Of a DNA stretch of 64,000 nt, positions 1 to 10,505 are shown piece after piece. The notes below the pieces were generated by a model. The model worked only from the letters and a program-made list of their open reading frames with translations, was not told the origin of the DNA and ran no database searches. The DNA comes from Vandiemenella viatica. Its lineage: Eukaryota > Arthropoda > Insecta > Orthoptera > Morabidae. The stretch's first letter is position 1; the number at the start of each line of letters is the position of its first letter. The DNA lies in the NCBI GenBank assembly GCA_031002005.1, contig JARYHS010013630.1, positions 29,537,504 through 29,601,503 of the forward strand, read 5' to 3'. Position numbers and translations under genes: made by a program.

Positions 1-570
1 CCAGGCAGATGTTATTTAATGTGAGGAACTGTTGAGTAATGCAAAGAATGATTGTAAAAAATTGCAAGAAATCAGCGGAAGGAATCATTCGCAAGTTCCA
101 AAATACTAACAGCAGTCCAGCCTGTATAGTGACTGTGCATCAGAAGTTAAAAGAATGTGGTACAATGGTCGAGTTTCTGCTTATAAGCCAAACATTTATG
201 TAGTCCATGCTAAGGCGATGTTTGTGATGGTGTAAATAGGGAAACCAAAAGACAGTGAACTTGGAGTGATAAATTATACTATACTCTGTGGCAATCCGAT
301 CGAAGGGTTTGGGTTTGACAAAGGCCTGGAGAATGTTACCTACATCATACGTGCTGCAAACAGTATGGAGGAGGTAGTGATATGGTATGTTTTTTATTGT
401 TAGGGTATTGTCCCCTCACTATGCTTTAGAAAACTGTAAATATTGAAGAATATGAACCAATTTTAAACCACTGCATACAGCATATGGTAGAGGACAAGTT
501 TGGAGATGATAACTGATTGTATCAGTATGACAATGCACCAACCATAACAGATTGCTGTTTCAGTACAGTT
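1..570 (+). pseudogene. Tc1-like transposase remnant (central part)
   Basis: Broken-frame translation gives Tc1-family landmarks in order: an HTH-end-like stretch (HQKLKECG), RVWV..RPGECY, a GGGSDMV block corresponding to the usual GGGSVMVWG, and YQYDNAP at about 521-540 corresponding to the second catalytic Asp region (QQDNAP). There are several stops and frameshifts. The element starts left of the window and is cut off after about 570, where Penelope-like terminal sequence begins. It is a dead DNA transposon copy. It lies downstream of the last visible THOC5 exon, on the opposite strand, in what should be THOC5 intron. Confidence 0.6.
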
Positions 571-689
571 AAACCTTATATAAGAGTTAAGAAACATACC
601 AATAAAACTTTCTGTTCGTGCATTTGCCAGGCTGCAACACTTACTATATATATATATATATATAACAGTCTCATACACCACCCTCCCAC

Positions 690-865
690 CTTAATTTTCT
701 CCTGTTGACGAAGGGCCAAGTCCCGATATATTCATTGTTTTTCCTGTGTTTTGTGCTTATTTATGTGTCCACCCCATGACACCATCATCTAAGGTAAATG
801 GTGGTTGATTTTGCTATCCCTTTTTTTGTAAATCCATTCGCTAATTATCTCCTATTATTTCCTGG

Positions 866-904
<39 letters not shown>

Positions 905-1180
905 CGGGTATTAGCTCTGATTCACTGCCCCTCTACTTTTCCAATACTTGAATTTACCCTCACCATTTTCCCCAACCGGCGGTATTTCTGTGAGACAGTC
1001 TCCAGCTGCGGCCACCTCTCATAATGTTCTCCCGTTGAAGAAGGGTTTAACCCCAAAATTACTTTATTATTTGTGTTTGTGTCTTTTCTGTGTGTTCATG
1101 CCCCACATCCATCATCTAAAGGTAAGTGGTGGCTCATTTCCCTATCCTAATTTGATTCCTTTCAGCTACTTAGCATCTTG
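690..1180 (+). repeat. Two direct Penelope-like (PLE) terminal segments
   Basis: Two related segments (about 690-820 and 1015-1175) each contain a TTGANGAAGGG..CCC hairpin, a GT/T-rich stretch and a final CATCATCTAAGGTAA-like block. They are flanked by AT microsatellites (about 645-662 and 866-902). The same layout occurs at both ends of the PLE copies elsewhere in this window (4072-5531, 18300-20010), so these are read as PLE pseudo-LTR ends. No coding part remains. Confidence 0.5.
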
Positions 1181-1210
1181 ATTTCATTGTTACTATAACT
1201 ATATATATAT

Positions 1211-3765
1211 ATACTAGCAGATGATGAAACCACAGCAATCAAACAGATTAAAAAAAACTCTCAAAGAATGGGCTGAAAGAGTAGGGCTTATAAATATCAT
1301 TCCAAAAAACCAAATTCATTTGTTCTAAACTCCACACTCAAAATCTGGTCACAAAATATGGACAAATTGAGAGAGTCCCATATTTCAAGTTGTCAGGGAC
1401 AAAGTCGATAGTGGGGTTGGTATCGGCTTCCTCACCTGAACCAGTCGTCTTCCAAAATTATTCTAAGTCCAAAAAAGTTCTGTTACCGTGTTGAAATATT
1501 TATGCTAACTGTTAAAATTGACCACAGTCGCCACTTACAGTTTTAACCTACTGCAAGAAAGGTATTATTGTAGAAATGAAAGTCAAGTTGAATCACTGGA
1601 TTATATTCTCAAAATTTTTCACGTAAATAATACAGGTTCACAGTTAGCAAGGCAATCGGATATTAATTGTTCACCAAAAATCACAGGTTGAGAATCAGAG
1701 CAAAAACCGCACAAAACCCCCAAAACTGAGTTGAAAATTAAAGTCATATTGCCAAAACTATTCGTCTGAATGTTAACGATGTCGAATTTCCAACATGGCT
1801 GCCGTTAAGCGTGCCCGGCACATTGTAGACTCGCTTCCAGCCTAAACACCAGCCCGGTCTGATCGGTCGGCCATCATGCCATGACGTCAGAGTTCCCAAC
1901 ATCCACCGCTCTTTAAGCCGCTACCGTTGAACTCGCTCCGCGAAAGATTACATGCTATCACTACGAGATGTTTCGGCCGAGTGTGTGAAAAATGGCGGAC
2001 TTGTCTCTTTTAACAAACTGCCCTACTGGCTGAGACAATAGTCTATCTGTAAAAAGAACCTGTCAACTGTGTACTACCAGAAATTCACCGAATGAAGAGC
2101 GTAACGAGACAAGTTTCGTGAAGTGTTTAGTTAAAGTTTTAAAGCTTCCAGACCAGTGAAAATGAATTTTTAAGTTTGGTTAATTTAAAAGCATATTTGA
2201 GTCGCGTACTGTTGACGTCATGCCACGTCATAGGAAAAATTCTTCACCTCCAGACCTTAAAATCTGAAGTTAATATTATTTTTAAATCGTTCTCTGTCCT
2301 CTGCTGAGCTCAACAATGCAAAAATCTTCCAAATCGGTTAATTCTATCGGGAGTTATGGAATTCCCAAGTTTCCCTGTTTTTCCATTGTAAAACCAAATA
2401 TTCTGCTTTTTATTTAAAGCCGGCTGAACCTTTCTTTATTTTAAGCACTTTAGAGAAGTTTTTAGTCCGCTAAACATGTTAGTTTCTGAGTTATTAAATT
2501 CTAAAGTCTCGATTTTATGTCGCCATTACCGGTTGACTGTTATTCACTTATATTTTCAATTTATTGGTTGATTGTTACCGGAAACTTACAAAATATTAAC
2601 TGGATGGTTATTTTTACTTGGTTATATTTACTTTTAAAGCTTTGAAGTTGTTTAGATGTGGTGGAAAATAATGTTGACTAGCTCCCATGTGGAGATGCAT
2701 CAAATTCCATATTTAGTACTTTAAATAGGTCTGGAGCTGCGAGTTATTAGTGAATTTAATATCAACTGGTGAAATTCTAATTATGAAAGTGTTTTACAGT
2801 GTTTAATTTAGTGAAATATTAGTGCTATAGAGGTGTAAATACACCTGTGTTTTCTGCTTCATGGATTATTACTGATTACGCTCATTTAGGTGAGTTTATT
2901 GCTTCTATTTTACCTGAAACTTCTTATGGTTGCTATGTGTTATTTATTCACTTTATTGTACTCAAAGTGTGGTTATCTCTATTTTAACTGTGGTATCGTG
3001 TACTGAAGTTAACCCCAAACTTGACCGGATCTAAACGAAATATTAAAAATAGAAAGAGGGATACCTTACAAAGTACCTGGGAGAAATCATCGAACCCACA
3101 GGAGGAGAGAAAATATCACAGGAAGTTCAAATACAAAAACTTAGGAGAGCCTACGGTAGAACCTACAACATATATAATAAAAATTGTTTGTCCATATATA
3201 CAAAAGTCAGACATTAAAACACAGTTATCAAACCTGAAGCCCTGTACGGCAGCGAAACTTTAACACTACATAGGAAAGGTGACCTAGAAAACATTTTGAA
3301 AGAAGAACCTAAAATTATAAGAAAGATTCTTGGCCCAGAAAAAACTGATGACGGATATAGACTTAAATCTCGAAAGACAACAGAAACACTGTCAAACCTC
3401 GCGGCAGACATCAGGAAACGAAGATTAAGATTTTATGGGCACAGTCTTCCAGCAACAAGACTGATCATACAATTGTGACGTACATAGAACAGCTAAAAAC
3501 TATGCCCTGGGTCCAGATCAGAAAAGACATGGAAAAAGCCTACATAAACTCATCATAAATCGTAGACAGACAAACATACACAGAAAAATTAACAAGTGGG
3601 AAGTACCGCCAGAGAATGAAGTCATTAACAGACCGGGGACGAAGTGGACTGAAGAAAGGAAGAAAATCCATGGAGAAAAAATGAAAGCTATATGGAAACT
3701 CAGAAAACTGAATCGTTAAGACTTTGCGTGATCCGACAGGGTCCAATTGCAGATAATAATAATAA
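1211..3765 (+). pseudogene. LINE reverse transcriptase 3' half, split by an LTR-like insertion
   Basis: Bases 1211-1386 encode the end of an RT palm (LADDE at about 1215, then AERVGL). Bases 3071-3765 encode the following RT thumb and C-terminus (YLGEIIEPTG, ILGPEKTDDGYRL, IRKRRLRFYGH). The two halves join directly at VPYFK/YLGEII once the insertion 1391-3070 and one AAGT copy are removed. The reading frame has many stops. The element ends in a (TAA)n tail at about 3752-3766, as in many LINEs. Related C-termini lie at 8340-9830 (minus), 53405-54185 and 62440-62885. Confidence 0.75.
1391..3070. mobile_element. Solo-LTR-like insertion, copy 1 (1.68 kb, non-coding)
   Basis: The insert begins TGTCAGGGAC and ends ACCTTACA (TG...CA). 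It is flanked by AAGT at 1387-1390 and 3071-3074, and it interrupts a LINE reading frame. A 4-bp duplication with TG/CA ends fits a solo LTR of a Ty3/gypsy-type element. No ORF over 100 codons occurs inside. A diverged second copy sits at about 58790-61179. Shared landmarks include CAGTTAGCAAGGCA, AATGGCTGCC-like text and AAATCGGTTA. No internal retroviral-type genes were found, so the family is unidentified. Confidence 0.6.
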
Positions 3766-3925
3766 TATAAGGTAAGGACAGGTAAAATACACCCACACTC
3801 ACCAAAGTTGAAGGAAGGAGGGCAGCAGCAACACAAAACAACACACAAACACAATACAATATTTTGGGTGAAAACCCCTTTTTCAAGTTAACAGAGGTAG
3901 GTGGCAGGTTAACCAAAGTATAGGA
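3766..3925 (-). repeat. PLE terminal segment
   Basis: Read on the minus strand, it has the same order as the other PLE ends: a TTGAAAAAGGGG..CACCC hairpin followed by AAAATATTG, GTTTGTGTG, a CCCTCC tract and a GGTGAGTG end. It directly abuts the (TAA)n tail of the LINE. The 130 bp to its right (3926-4058) carries no recognised feature. Confidence 0.45.
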
Positions 3926-4528
3926 GGAGGGAAGAAGTGATTACTGACTGAAAACAGATGTAGATTAATGAAATTAATGAATGAGAGGAAATGGTTGTGA
4001 ACAGAAACATGTGATGGGTATAGATAGTGCAGAATGGGATTATCATGTTCCAGGTAACTGACTTAAAGAATAAATAAGATAAAATAGGGAAAAATAAATA
4101 GATACCTGTCACTTACCACAAATGAAGGCAGGAGGGCGAGACGAACACGCAAAAACACAAAAACATAAACAAATTGCACAATATTTCAACATGAGTCTTA
4201 ATCATGTGAGAGGCGAGACATATGGCAGGGGGGAAAGATGTGGTCACATTCCAACCCGCCACATGAATGAAGCATAGGTGGAAAATGCGCGGTAGTGGTA
4301 GAATTGCTGGGAAGGGGGGGGGGGGGGGGGGTAATTAACTTGACCAGCGATAAAAGTGAAACAAAATAATCTTTGTGTAGCATAAATCAAAAAGTTATAA
4401 TTATATTTAGATTGGTTATAGATGAAAATAAAGGGAGATAGAAATACATATATATAAAACGAATAGATGAAATGTTCATATATAAGTAACTGACTGTAAA
4501 ATGAAATGAGAGATAGCAAGTGACTGGT

Positions 4529-5057
4529 TTAACGTAGATTTAGGCCAGGGGTGTGTCGGGTGTCAAGGCTATGTTGGTAGGCTAGTTCCCATCTGTGGAG
4601 TTCTAAACGAGTGGTGGTATTTGGAAAAACTCTAATAGCTCTAACTGTGAAACAGGTGTTCAGGTTGTTCAAATTATGTGAGTTCACATGAATTGCCATT
4701 GGATGGACTGGGTTGGAAGTATAAACTGTTTGCCTGTGGCCATTCATCCTGTAGGATAGAGGCGGGATGGGACTGGGGACAAGGAACTGGAATGAATTCG
4801 GTCATGGCCTTTTTGAAGGAAGCAACGCGGCATTTGCCTGGAGTGATATGGGGAAACCATGGAAAACCCAAATCTGGATGCCCGGACGGGGATTTGATGT
4901 AGGATAGTTGTTGAGTGGTGAGACCAATGTAAGAGGCAGTGCAATGGAGGCAAGTGAGTTGGTAAATAAGGTGAGTGGTAGCACACGTAGCATGTCCAAA
5001 TATAGGGAAAGATTTGCCTGTGACAGTATTAGTGTAAGTAGTGGTCGCAGGATGCAT
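4529..5057 (-). pseudogene. PLE C-terminal fragment with GIY-YIG-type region
   Basis: The minus-strand translation reads MHPATTTYTN, then IYQLTCLHCTASYIGLTTQQL, the GIY-YIG-like core with its Cys pair typical of Penelope-like elements. After a SINE insertion it resumes with RAIRVFPNTT, ELAYQHSLDTRHTPGLNLR and a stop. The same order is seen without interruption at 19200-19608. The RT part is missing. It is a dead 5'-truncated copy. Confidence 0.75.
4760..4897 (-). mobile_element. tRNA-derived SINE, 5'-truncated, inside the PLE
   Basis: The minus strand carries the SINE body (CATCCAGATTTGGGTTTTCC..CACTCCAGGCAAATGCCG-like). It is flanked by TGTAGGATAG at 4750-4759 and 4898-4907, a 10-bp target duplication. 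It interrupts the PLE GIY-YIG coding region, so it is younger than that PLE copy. The tRNA-like head is missing. Confidence 0.75.
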
Positions 5058-5853
5058 GCTGCAAGTTATGCAGAGGGTGTGTTACAAGGGAAAGATCGGT
5101 GTGGAGGTCTAATATATATATATTTGTATCTTCCTTTATTTTCATCTATAACCAATCTAAATAAAATTATAACATTTTGAATTATGCTACACAAAGATTA
5201 TTTTGTTTCACTTTTATCGCTGGTCAATTTAATTACCCCCCCCCCCCTTCCCGGCAATTCTACCACTACCGCGCATTTTCCGCCTATGCTTCATTCATGT
5301 GGCGGGTTGGGATGTGACCACATCTTTCCCCCTGCCATATATCTCGCCTCTCACATGATTAAGACTCATATCGAAATATTGTGCAATTTGTTTATGTTTT
5401 TGTGTTTTTGCGTGTTCGTCTCGCCCTCCTACCTTCATCTGTGGTAAGTGACGGGTATCTATTTATTTTTCCCTATCCTATCTTATTTTCAGTGCCTCAC
5501 AGCAGTTTCTTTGTTTCCATTATCCAATTGTTGACTTAAAGAATGTGTAAGATAAAGAAAGACCAGATATTTGAAACCTTGAAACCAGTACTGATCGGAC
5601 ACATAAAAAATAGTTTTTAGTAGCAACACTAGACGTTAAGCTCTGACAATTGTGTCTTTAAGTAACAGACATGTTACTAATTAAAAAGATAATCACCAGT
5701 ATCTTACAACTACATTAAGTGAATTCTACTGATAGGCTTGAAGAAAAAATTAAATACATATTTTATTTGAAAAAGAGGCACTCTAAAGTCAAATACTTCA
5801 AAATTTGTAACTTCTAAATTAATAGGTAACAGACAATACAACTGATTTCTTAC

Positions 5854-6039
5854 CTCTAAAATGCTTTTCAGTCTTGGTGTCAGACTGTCAAGGAGCTCTC
5901 TCTTATTCTGAATTTCCTTTGCCACAATTTCTTTATCACCTTGCAGTTTATGGCACAGTGCCGCAAGCTGTTTGCGCTGCTCCAGTTCCCATTCCAATCG
6001 AGCCAACTTCAACTGATGTGCATTATTTCTTGTAACATC
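5854..6039 (-). CDS. THOC5: THOC5 exon (coiled-coil region), third exon in window
   Basis: This exon has 62 codons in phase 0, from DVTRNNAHQLKLARLEW to PRLKSILE. It matches the THOC5 segment in which an ARLxWELEQRKxLA helix is followed by a long charged coiled coil and SLxPRLxSI. The acceptor is ...GTGAAG|GATGTT and the donor is TTAGAG|GTAAGA (intron begins at 5853). THOC5 is a nuclear subunit of the THO part of TREX, which couples transcription to mRNA packaging and export. No further exon was found in 1-5853, so the intron exceeds 5.8 kb. The acceptor choice fits phase and homology but its pyrimidine tract is weak; another AG up to 16 codons downstream is possible. Confidence 0.85.
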
Positions 6040-6235
6040 CTTCACCAAATTAACACAATATCAGTAATCATCATTTGATCACCATAAATACAATAATTAC
6101 TTCAATACATTAAATAAATGGATAAAAAATGTTCATATTTTGAAACAATAATAAAATAATTCCTAAGACTTCCATCTTTGTTCATGATTAATAGACTTTC
6201 GGGTTATGCCACATTGTTTATTTCATTACCCGAGC

Positions 6236-6265
6236 TTTCGGATGGTATCCTACACCCTTCGTCAG
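6236..6265 (-). ncRNA. Hammerhead-ribozyme-like core (minus strand)
   Basis: On the minus strand CTGACGA (6265-6259) is followed by A, an imperfect stem (GGGTG / CATCC around GTAGGATAC) and GAAA (6239-6236). It is the mirror of the plus-strand motif in the same palindrome, with compensating differences in loop and stem. The same caveats apply: extra A, and no stem III or cleavage triplet established. Confidence 0.35.
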
Positions 6266-6279
6266 ACATACTCGTATCT

Positions 6280-6309
6280 CTGATGAAGGCTGTAGAATAC
6301 CAGCCGAAA
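6280..6309 (+). ncRNA. Hammerhead-ribozyme-like core (plus strand)
   Basis: CTGATGA (6280-6286) is followed by one A, then GGCTG (6288-6292), an 8-nt loop, CAGCC (6301-6305) and GAAA (6306-6309). This is the CUGANGA / stem II / GAAA pattern of a hammerhead. The unpaired extra A before stem II departs from the classical core. I could not identify a convincing stem III or NUH cleavage site. PLEs are known to carry hammerhead motifs in their terminal repeats, which makes the reading plausible but unproven. Confidence 0.4.
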
Positions 6310-6885
6310 GCTCAGGTAATGAAATAAATAACGTAGCATAACCTGAAAGTCTATTAATCATGAATCATAAAATAGTTATATATCTAATAAATCTATACAA
6401 GTAACAATAACAATGAGCAAGAGAATGTTTTAGGCACTGAAAATAGAGACAAATCTGGAAAATAAAGTGAGAGATTAATGCAAGAGAGCAGTGACAAAAA
6501 CAAGAAGACAAATGTATTTTACAATATTCAAGCAAAGAAGCCATTGATATCTGCCTTATTTGTGACATGTTGTGTTCCACTGCTGAGGAAGCACATATAC
6601 CAAAATAATTACATTATTCCACATGCGATTTTCATGTATTGATGCTGTTCTGCATTCTTCTGTGGTGCAATGGTTTATTGCCCTATTCTAATCTAATATG
6701 TAAAAATGAATGTTCTTTGTTTGTCTTCAATCTAATCACTACGAAACTCTCGTGAGTTGTTGAGTGTGTGTCTGGGAAAGTTTCCTGCAAAAAACATCCC
6801 CTCTCTCCCTTTACACCTCTTAATTTATACAAACCCACAGATTTTATACGACCTCAATGGAAATACTTTAAAACAAACAGAAAAT

Positions 6886-8140
6886 ACAGGGTCTGGCAAT
6901 AAAACCATCCATATTTGACGTAGCCAGCATGCGGGTTGTAGTGAGGATACGGATGTGGAGTGTGTTTTGTTTGAAAGCGGTGTACGTGCCATTTTCAGTG
7001 TGCACCATGGCGTGGCTTGGTGAGCACCGTGCGTTCATTGTGGAGGAATTTATTCATAAAGTGGTTATGTGATTAGTACTCAGCGAGTGTTTCGGAGACG
7101 ATTCAAACTTGGCCGACATGATCACATCCCGGATAGGAAAACTACTCAACTGTGGGTGTCAAACTTTAGAAAGACAGATTCAGCACTGAAAAGAAAACTT
7201 ACAGCCTGTTCTTGGACTGCAACAATGCCAGAAAATGTGGCGCGCATGAGAGTGTTTGTGCAACAATCACCAATGCGTTCAGCACTTAAACATGCTGCTG
7301 CCCTTGGATTATCTGATAGGAGTGTAAGAAGAATTCTTCATAAAGAACTTATATACACCCGTTCAAAATGATGGTTACCCAGGAATTAAGTGAAAGAGAT
7401 TTTGAAACTCGCAGAGCTGCACGTGAGGAAATTTTTCAAAACATTTCACTTGGCACTTTGTTTATTTCTTTGGATGAGGTCCATTTCCACTTATCAGGAA
7501 CTGTAAACAAACAGAATTTCCACTAATGGGCTGCAGAAAACTGTCGTGAATTTCGTCAGTGACCACTACACAGCCCTTATGTGATAGCTTCGTGCGCTGT
7601 TGCTGAATGTTTTGTGTGGGAATCGTATTTTTTTGAAGAAGGTGGCCACACGGTAATGTTTAATTCAAATTCTTATTGCCACATGCAAGAGACCCTCCTA
7701 TAACCTAGAGTAAACCAGTTTATTGCAGATCATGAAGATCAAGAAGTGTGGTTCCAGCAAGACATAGCAACATCCCACACCTCTTGGCGTTCTATGGAAA
7801 TGTTGTGCGAGTTGGTTCCAGGGCAGCTTGTCTCTTTGCGAGGAGACATTGCGTGGCTCTCAAGGTCGCCTGATTTATTGAAATGTGATTTTTTTCTTTG
7901 GGGACACTTGAAGGCTTTAGTGCACAAACATCATCCCACAACACTGCAAGCACTTAAAGAACCCATTACCCAAGAATTGGCAGCCATTCCAAGAGAAATG
8001 ACACAAAGATGTAAGGAGAACTTTTGGGATAGACTTCGTCAATGTGTTAACAATGGAGGATATCATTTAGCAGATATAATTTTTAAAACGTAATAATTAA
8101 AAATGACGAAGTACGTATTTTTCATAAATTAAATTAATTA
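6886..8140 (+). mobile_element. DUF4817/IS630-type DNA transposon remnant
   Basis: The copy starts near ACAGGGTCTGGCAATAAAAC (6884-6903), the typical left end of this insect family, and runs through the transposase to about 8140. The right terminal inverted repeat is not visible, so the copy is probably 3'-truncated. Confidence 0.65.
7007..8093 (+). pseudogene. DUF4817-type transposase (broken)
   Basis: The start is MAWLGEHRAF, followed by the helix-turn-helix region (TQRVFRRRFKLGRHD, PDRKTTQLWVSNF, ALGLSDRSVRRILHKEL). The catalytic part follows (SLDEVHFHLSGTVNKQNF), then VWFQQDIATSHT, where the usual QQDGATAHT Asp is retained, and SPDLLKCDFFLWGHLK. It ends in YHLADIIFKT and a stop at 8093. 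These landmarks in order identify an IS630/Tc1-related transposase that carries an N-terminal DUF4817 domain. At least four frameshifts or stops (near 7069, 7372, 7525 and 7640-7740) make it non-functional. Confidence 0.85.
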
Positions 8141-8339
8141 TTCTCTATCATATTTACTTTTACCATGACAACCTATACAACTCTGCAATCCACAGCAGAT
8201 GCGTTTCTGCTGATGAAGAGCCTGCTCCAAGTACTCCTAAAACCTATCACAGGCGATCATTTCACACTGATATATTGCTTATCTTGTAAAAAAGCAAATA
8301 TCTCATACTTCCACCCAACTGTCAAAACAACCACTCTCA

Positions 8340-9830
8340 CCCTCTAGTCTATCAGTTCTCTCCTAGTATTTATTCCATTAACCAAATCCCATGATTTGTG
8401 CACAACTTCCTACATTCCTGCCCTGAAATGAGCGTCCTCCTCGCCAAAATCCAATATTCCTCTACAAACTTCATTCTTCACCCACCATTTCCAAAAGACA
8501 TTCATTTAATTCTTTACATGTCCACATAATTTTCAGAATCCTTCTACAGCACTACTCTGTGAATGCTGCAATTTTCCTTCTTCCTAATTTTTCCAAAGTC
8601 CATTCTTTCCAAGTCCCAAATAAATACTTGAAACTAAAAGATTTATATTTTTCATGAAGGCTCTTTTCACTAGAGCTATTCTTCTTTTAACATCATTCCT
8701 GCTCTGGCCATCAATTGAAATTTTACTTTCAGTAACAGAATTCACTCCTATTATATTTCATTCTACTTTTAGCTTTATTATTATTGCAATCATCGGCTAC
8801 ATTTCATCACTTTCGTCTTGGGTTAGTTCATGTTTAGTCTAAAATCTTCCTTCAGTATTATGTTCATGCCATTCAGTAACTTCTCAAAATGCTCAGTCCA
8901 TTCTGGTTACAGAACAATGTCTTGAGCAAATCATAACACACCAACTTTTTCTCCTTGAATGCTTATGCCACATTCAAATTTTTCTTTTACTTCCTTTAAT
9001 GCTACCTTTACATACAAGTTGAATATTAAAGGTGACAGACTACAAACAAGTCTTACAACCTTATTAACTGATGTGTGTGTGTCACGATTCTCTACTTTTA
9101 TTATAGCCACTTGATTCTATATAGATTATAAAGTATTACTCTATCATGATTTTTGATACCCTTAAAATTTTGAAAGTCTTGTCCTATGTAACATTATTGA
9201 AGCTATTTCTAAATCAACAAATGCCACAAAATTATCTTTCTTTTTCTTGATCTGCCCATTCAAACATTAATCTTAATGCCAGAATTGCTGCTACTACACC
9301 ACAGTTTTTTTTAGAACCCAAACTGATCATCTAGTGCCATTTCTACTATCCTTTCTATTCTTCTGAAGATTATCCAGGTCAGTAATTTTGAAGCATGTGA
9401 TGTTAAATTTATAGCGCAATAATTCTTACATTTGTCACATTTGTGATTTCTTCATAGGTGTGAAGATGGTACTTTTAATGAATTTAGTTGGCATCTCTCC
9501 TGTTTCATAGCTGTTTGATATCAGTTTGAATAATCTTTGAATTTCTTTTTCTCCTAGGATTTCAGACGTCCTGTAGGACTCCCGTCAACTTCAACCATTC
9601 TGTCCTAAAAATGCATCGCCAAAATCATCATTTTCAACACTGCCTTCTTTTTGCAGTACACTGGTGTTCAAATTATCTCCATCATACAGATTCCTTGTGT
9701 ATTTATTCAATCAGTTAGTTCAATCTTCAAGCTTAATAGAGGTTTTCCATCAGAAGCTTTAATATTTGTACATATTTTCTTCATTCACCAAAATTTTGTT
9801 TGATCCTCCTGTAAAGTATGCAGGGTATAT
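8340..9830 (-). pseudogene. LINE reverse transcriptase remnant
   Basis: Reading the minus strand from 9830 down gives LYDGDNLNTSVLQKEG, SVENDDFGDAFL, EILGEKEIQRLFKLI, YETGEMPTKF, LTSHASKLLT, RRIERIVEMALDDQFGF, the palm region CSLSPLIFNLYV, FAQDIVL in place of FADDIVL, and KRAFM. This order is that of an endonuclease-type LINE RT. Many stops occur and the second catalytic aspartate pair is altered (AD to AQ). It is the same family as the pieces at 1211-3765, 53405-54185 and 62440-62885. Confidence 0.75.
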
Positions 9831-10109
9831 CTGTGCCGGGAACATCACGTGACGAGTTCGGCAGTCAGGAGCAGGACTCAGGAAAGAGAGGGCGCGATTG
9901 CCAGGAAGCGCATCGTGTTGTGTCTGGCTGCGAAGAAGAAACGCGAAGTATGATTTAATTAGTGCAGGATATTAAAGAGTTCAGAACAGTGAAAGTAGGT
10001 GGTGTAAACAGAAAAAAAGACAGCCACTTCATTGTAGGGAACAGTGTGTGTGATCTCGCATAATTAATAACTGTTGGTAGTCGAACTCATTATCGAGCTG
10101 GTGGAAGTG
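9831..10109. other. Unidentified GC-richer segment, continued after the piggyBac at 12177-13200
   Basis: If the piggyBac is removed, this stretch joins 12177 onward: purine-rich leader-like DNA, then GGTGGCAGCCAGG at about 12358 and a short ORF start (MATMTGQDKFSAWK) near 12446. A retrotransposon leader (LTR, primer site, gag start) would look like this, but no gag, protease or RT follows, and no LTR pair was found. I do not assign a family. Confidence 0.25.
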
Positions 10110-10171
10110 TTAACCCTTTAACTGCTCTAGACATGATTCTTGGCTGACTCTGGCCGCGGAAGCCTACGATT

Positions 10172-10375
10172 ACATCTGCTCTAGACGTGTTAACGCGAGT
10201 AGCTACTACTGCGCCCAGGTGCTCCAGACGTGTATACATGCGCCGCCTTGCCACCCTGTTTGTGCTCCAGACGTGTATACATGCGCCGCCTTGCTGCTCT
10301 GTCTGTGCTCTAGACGTGTTAACACGTTGGGCCGCTCGGGTCCCTGTGTGCTTTGCACGCGTTAATGCGCTAGGC
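10172..10375 (+). repeat. Subterminal tandem repeat of piggyBac 1 (about 42-bp units)
   Basis: Four units begin CTCYAGACGTGT and contain the palindromes GTATAC or GTTAAC within ACGTGTATACATGCG-like text. The same array, inverted, lies at 24126-24275 in the second piggyBac copy. Such conserved subterminal repeats are usually transposase-binding sites. That role is inference. Confidence 0.7.
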
Positions 10376-10505
10376 TCTTAGCGGTAGGGTCATGTAGCTA
10401 TATTTCCATCCAGGGTGGTTAGTTGTTTTCCTCATTCTGCCCTTGAGCGTTGGCAGCTGCGATCTAATTTGTGTTACTCTTTTCCTTTTGGTTTTTGCTG
10501 AGAAA

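Larger units (their letters stand above)
4072..5531 (-). mobile_element. Penelope-like insertion with inverted terminal arms and 13-bp TSD
   Basis: TGACTTAAAGAAT occurs at 4059-4071 and again at 5532-5544, an exact 13-bp target duplication that defines one insertion of 1460 bp. The ends are about 390-bp inverted copies of each other (roughly 4074-4460 and 5105-5492). Between them lies a minus-strand fragment of a GIY-YIG-bearing PLE, itself interrupted by a SINE. An inverted partial copy joined to a second copy is a known Penelope arrangement. The arms carry a G18 run at 4314-4331, matched by a C tract at about 5237-5248. Confidence 0.75.
6181..6364. repeat. Perfect-ended 184-bp palindromic element with hammerhead-like motifs on both strands
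   Basis: The left half (6181 to about 6270) is the reverse complement of the right half (about 6275-6364) with scattered mismatches. The outer about 20 bp match perfectly (TTCATGATTAATAGACTTTC). Each arm carries a CTGAYGA-A-stem-GAAA block: plus strand 6280-6309 and minus strand 6265-6236. The layout matches two PLE terminal segments joined head to head with no coding part. The element can fold into a single long hairpin. No separate target duplication is visible outside the palindrome. Confidence 0.8.

Noticed and set aside
1391..3070. Endogenous retrovirus provirus
   Set aside because: Only LTR-like non-coding DNA is present; no gag, pol or env coding was found in or beside either copy.
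6236..6309. Rho-independent terminator reading of the palindrome
   Set aside because: The palindrome is a dispersed-repeat structure in a eukaryotic intron and lacks any relevance to bacterial termination.
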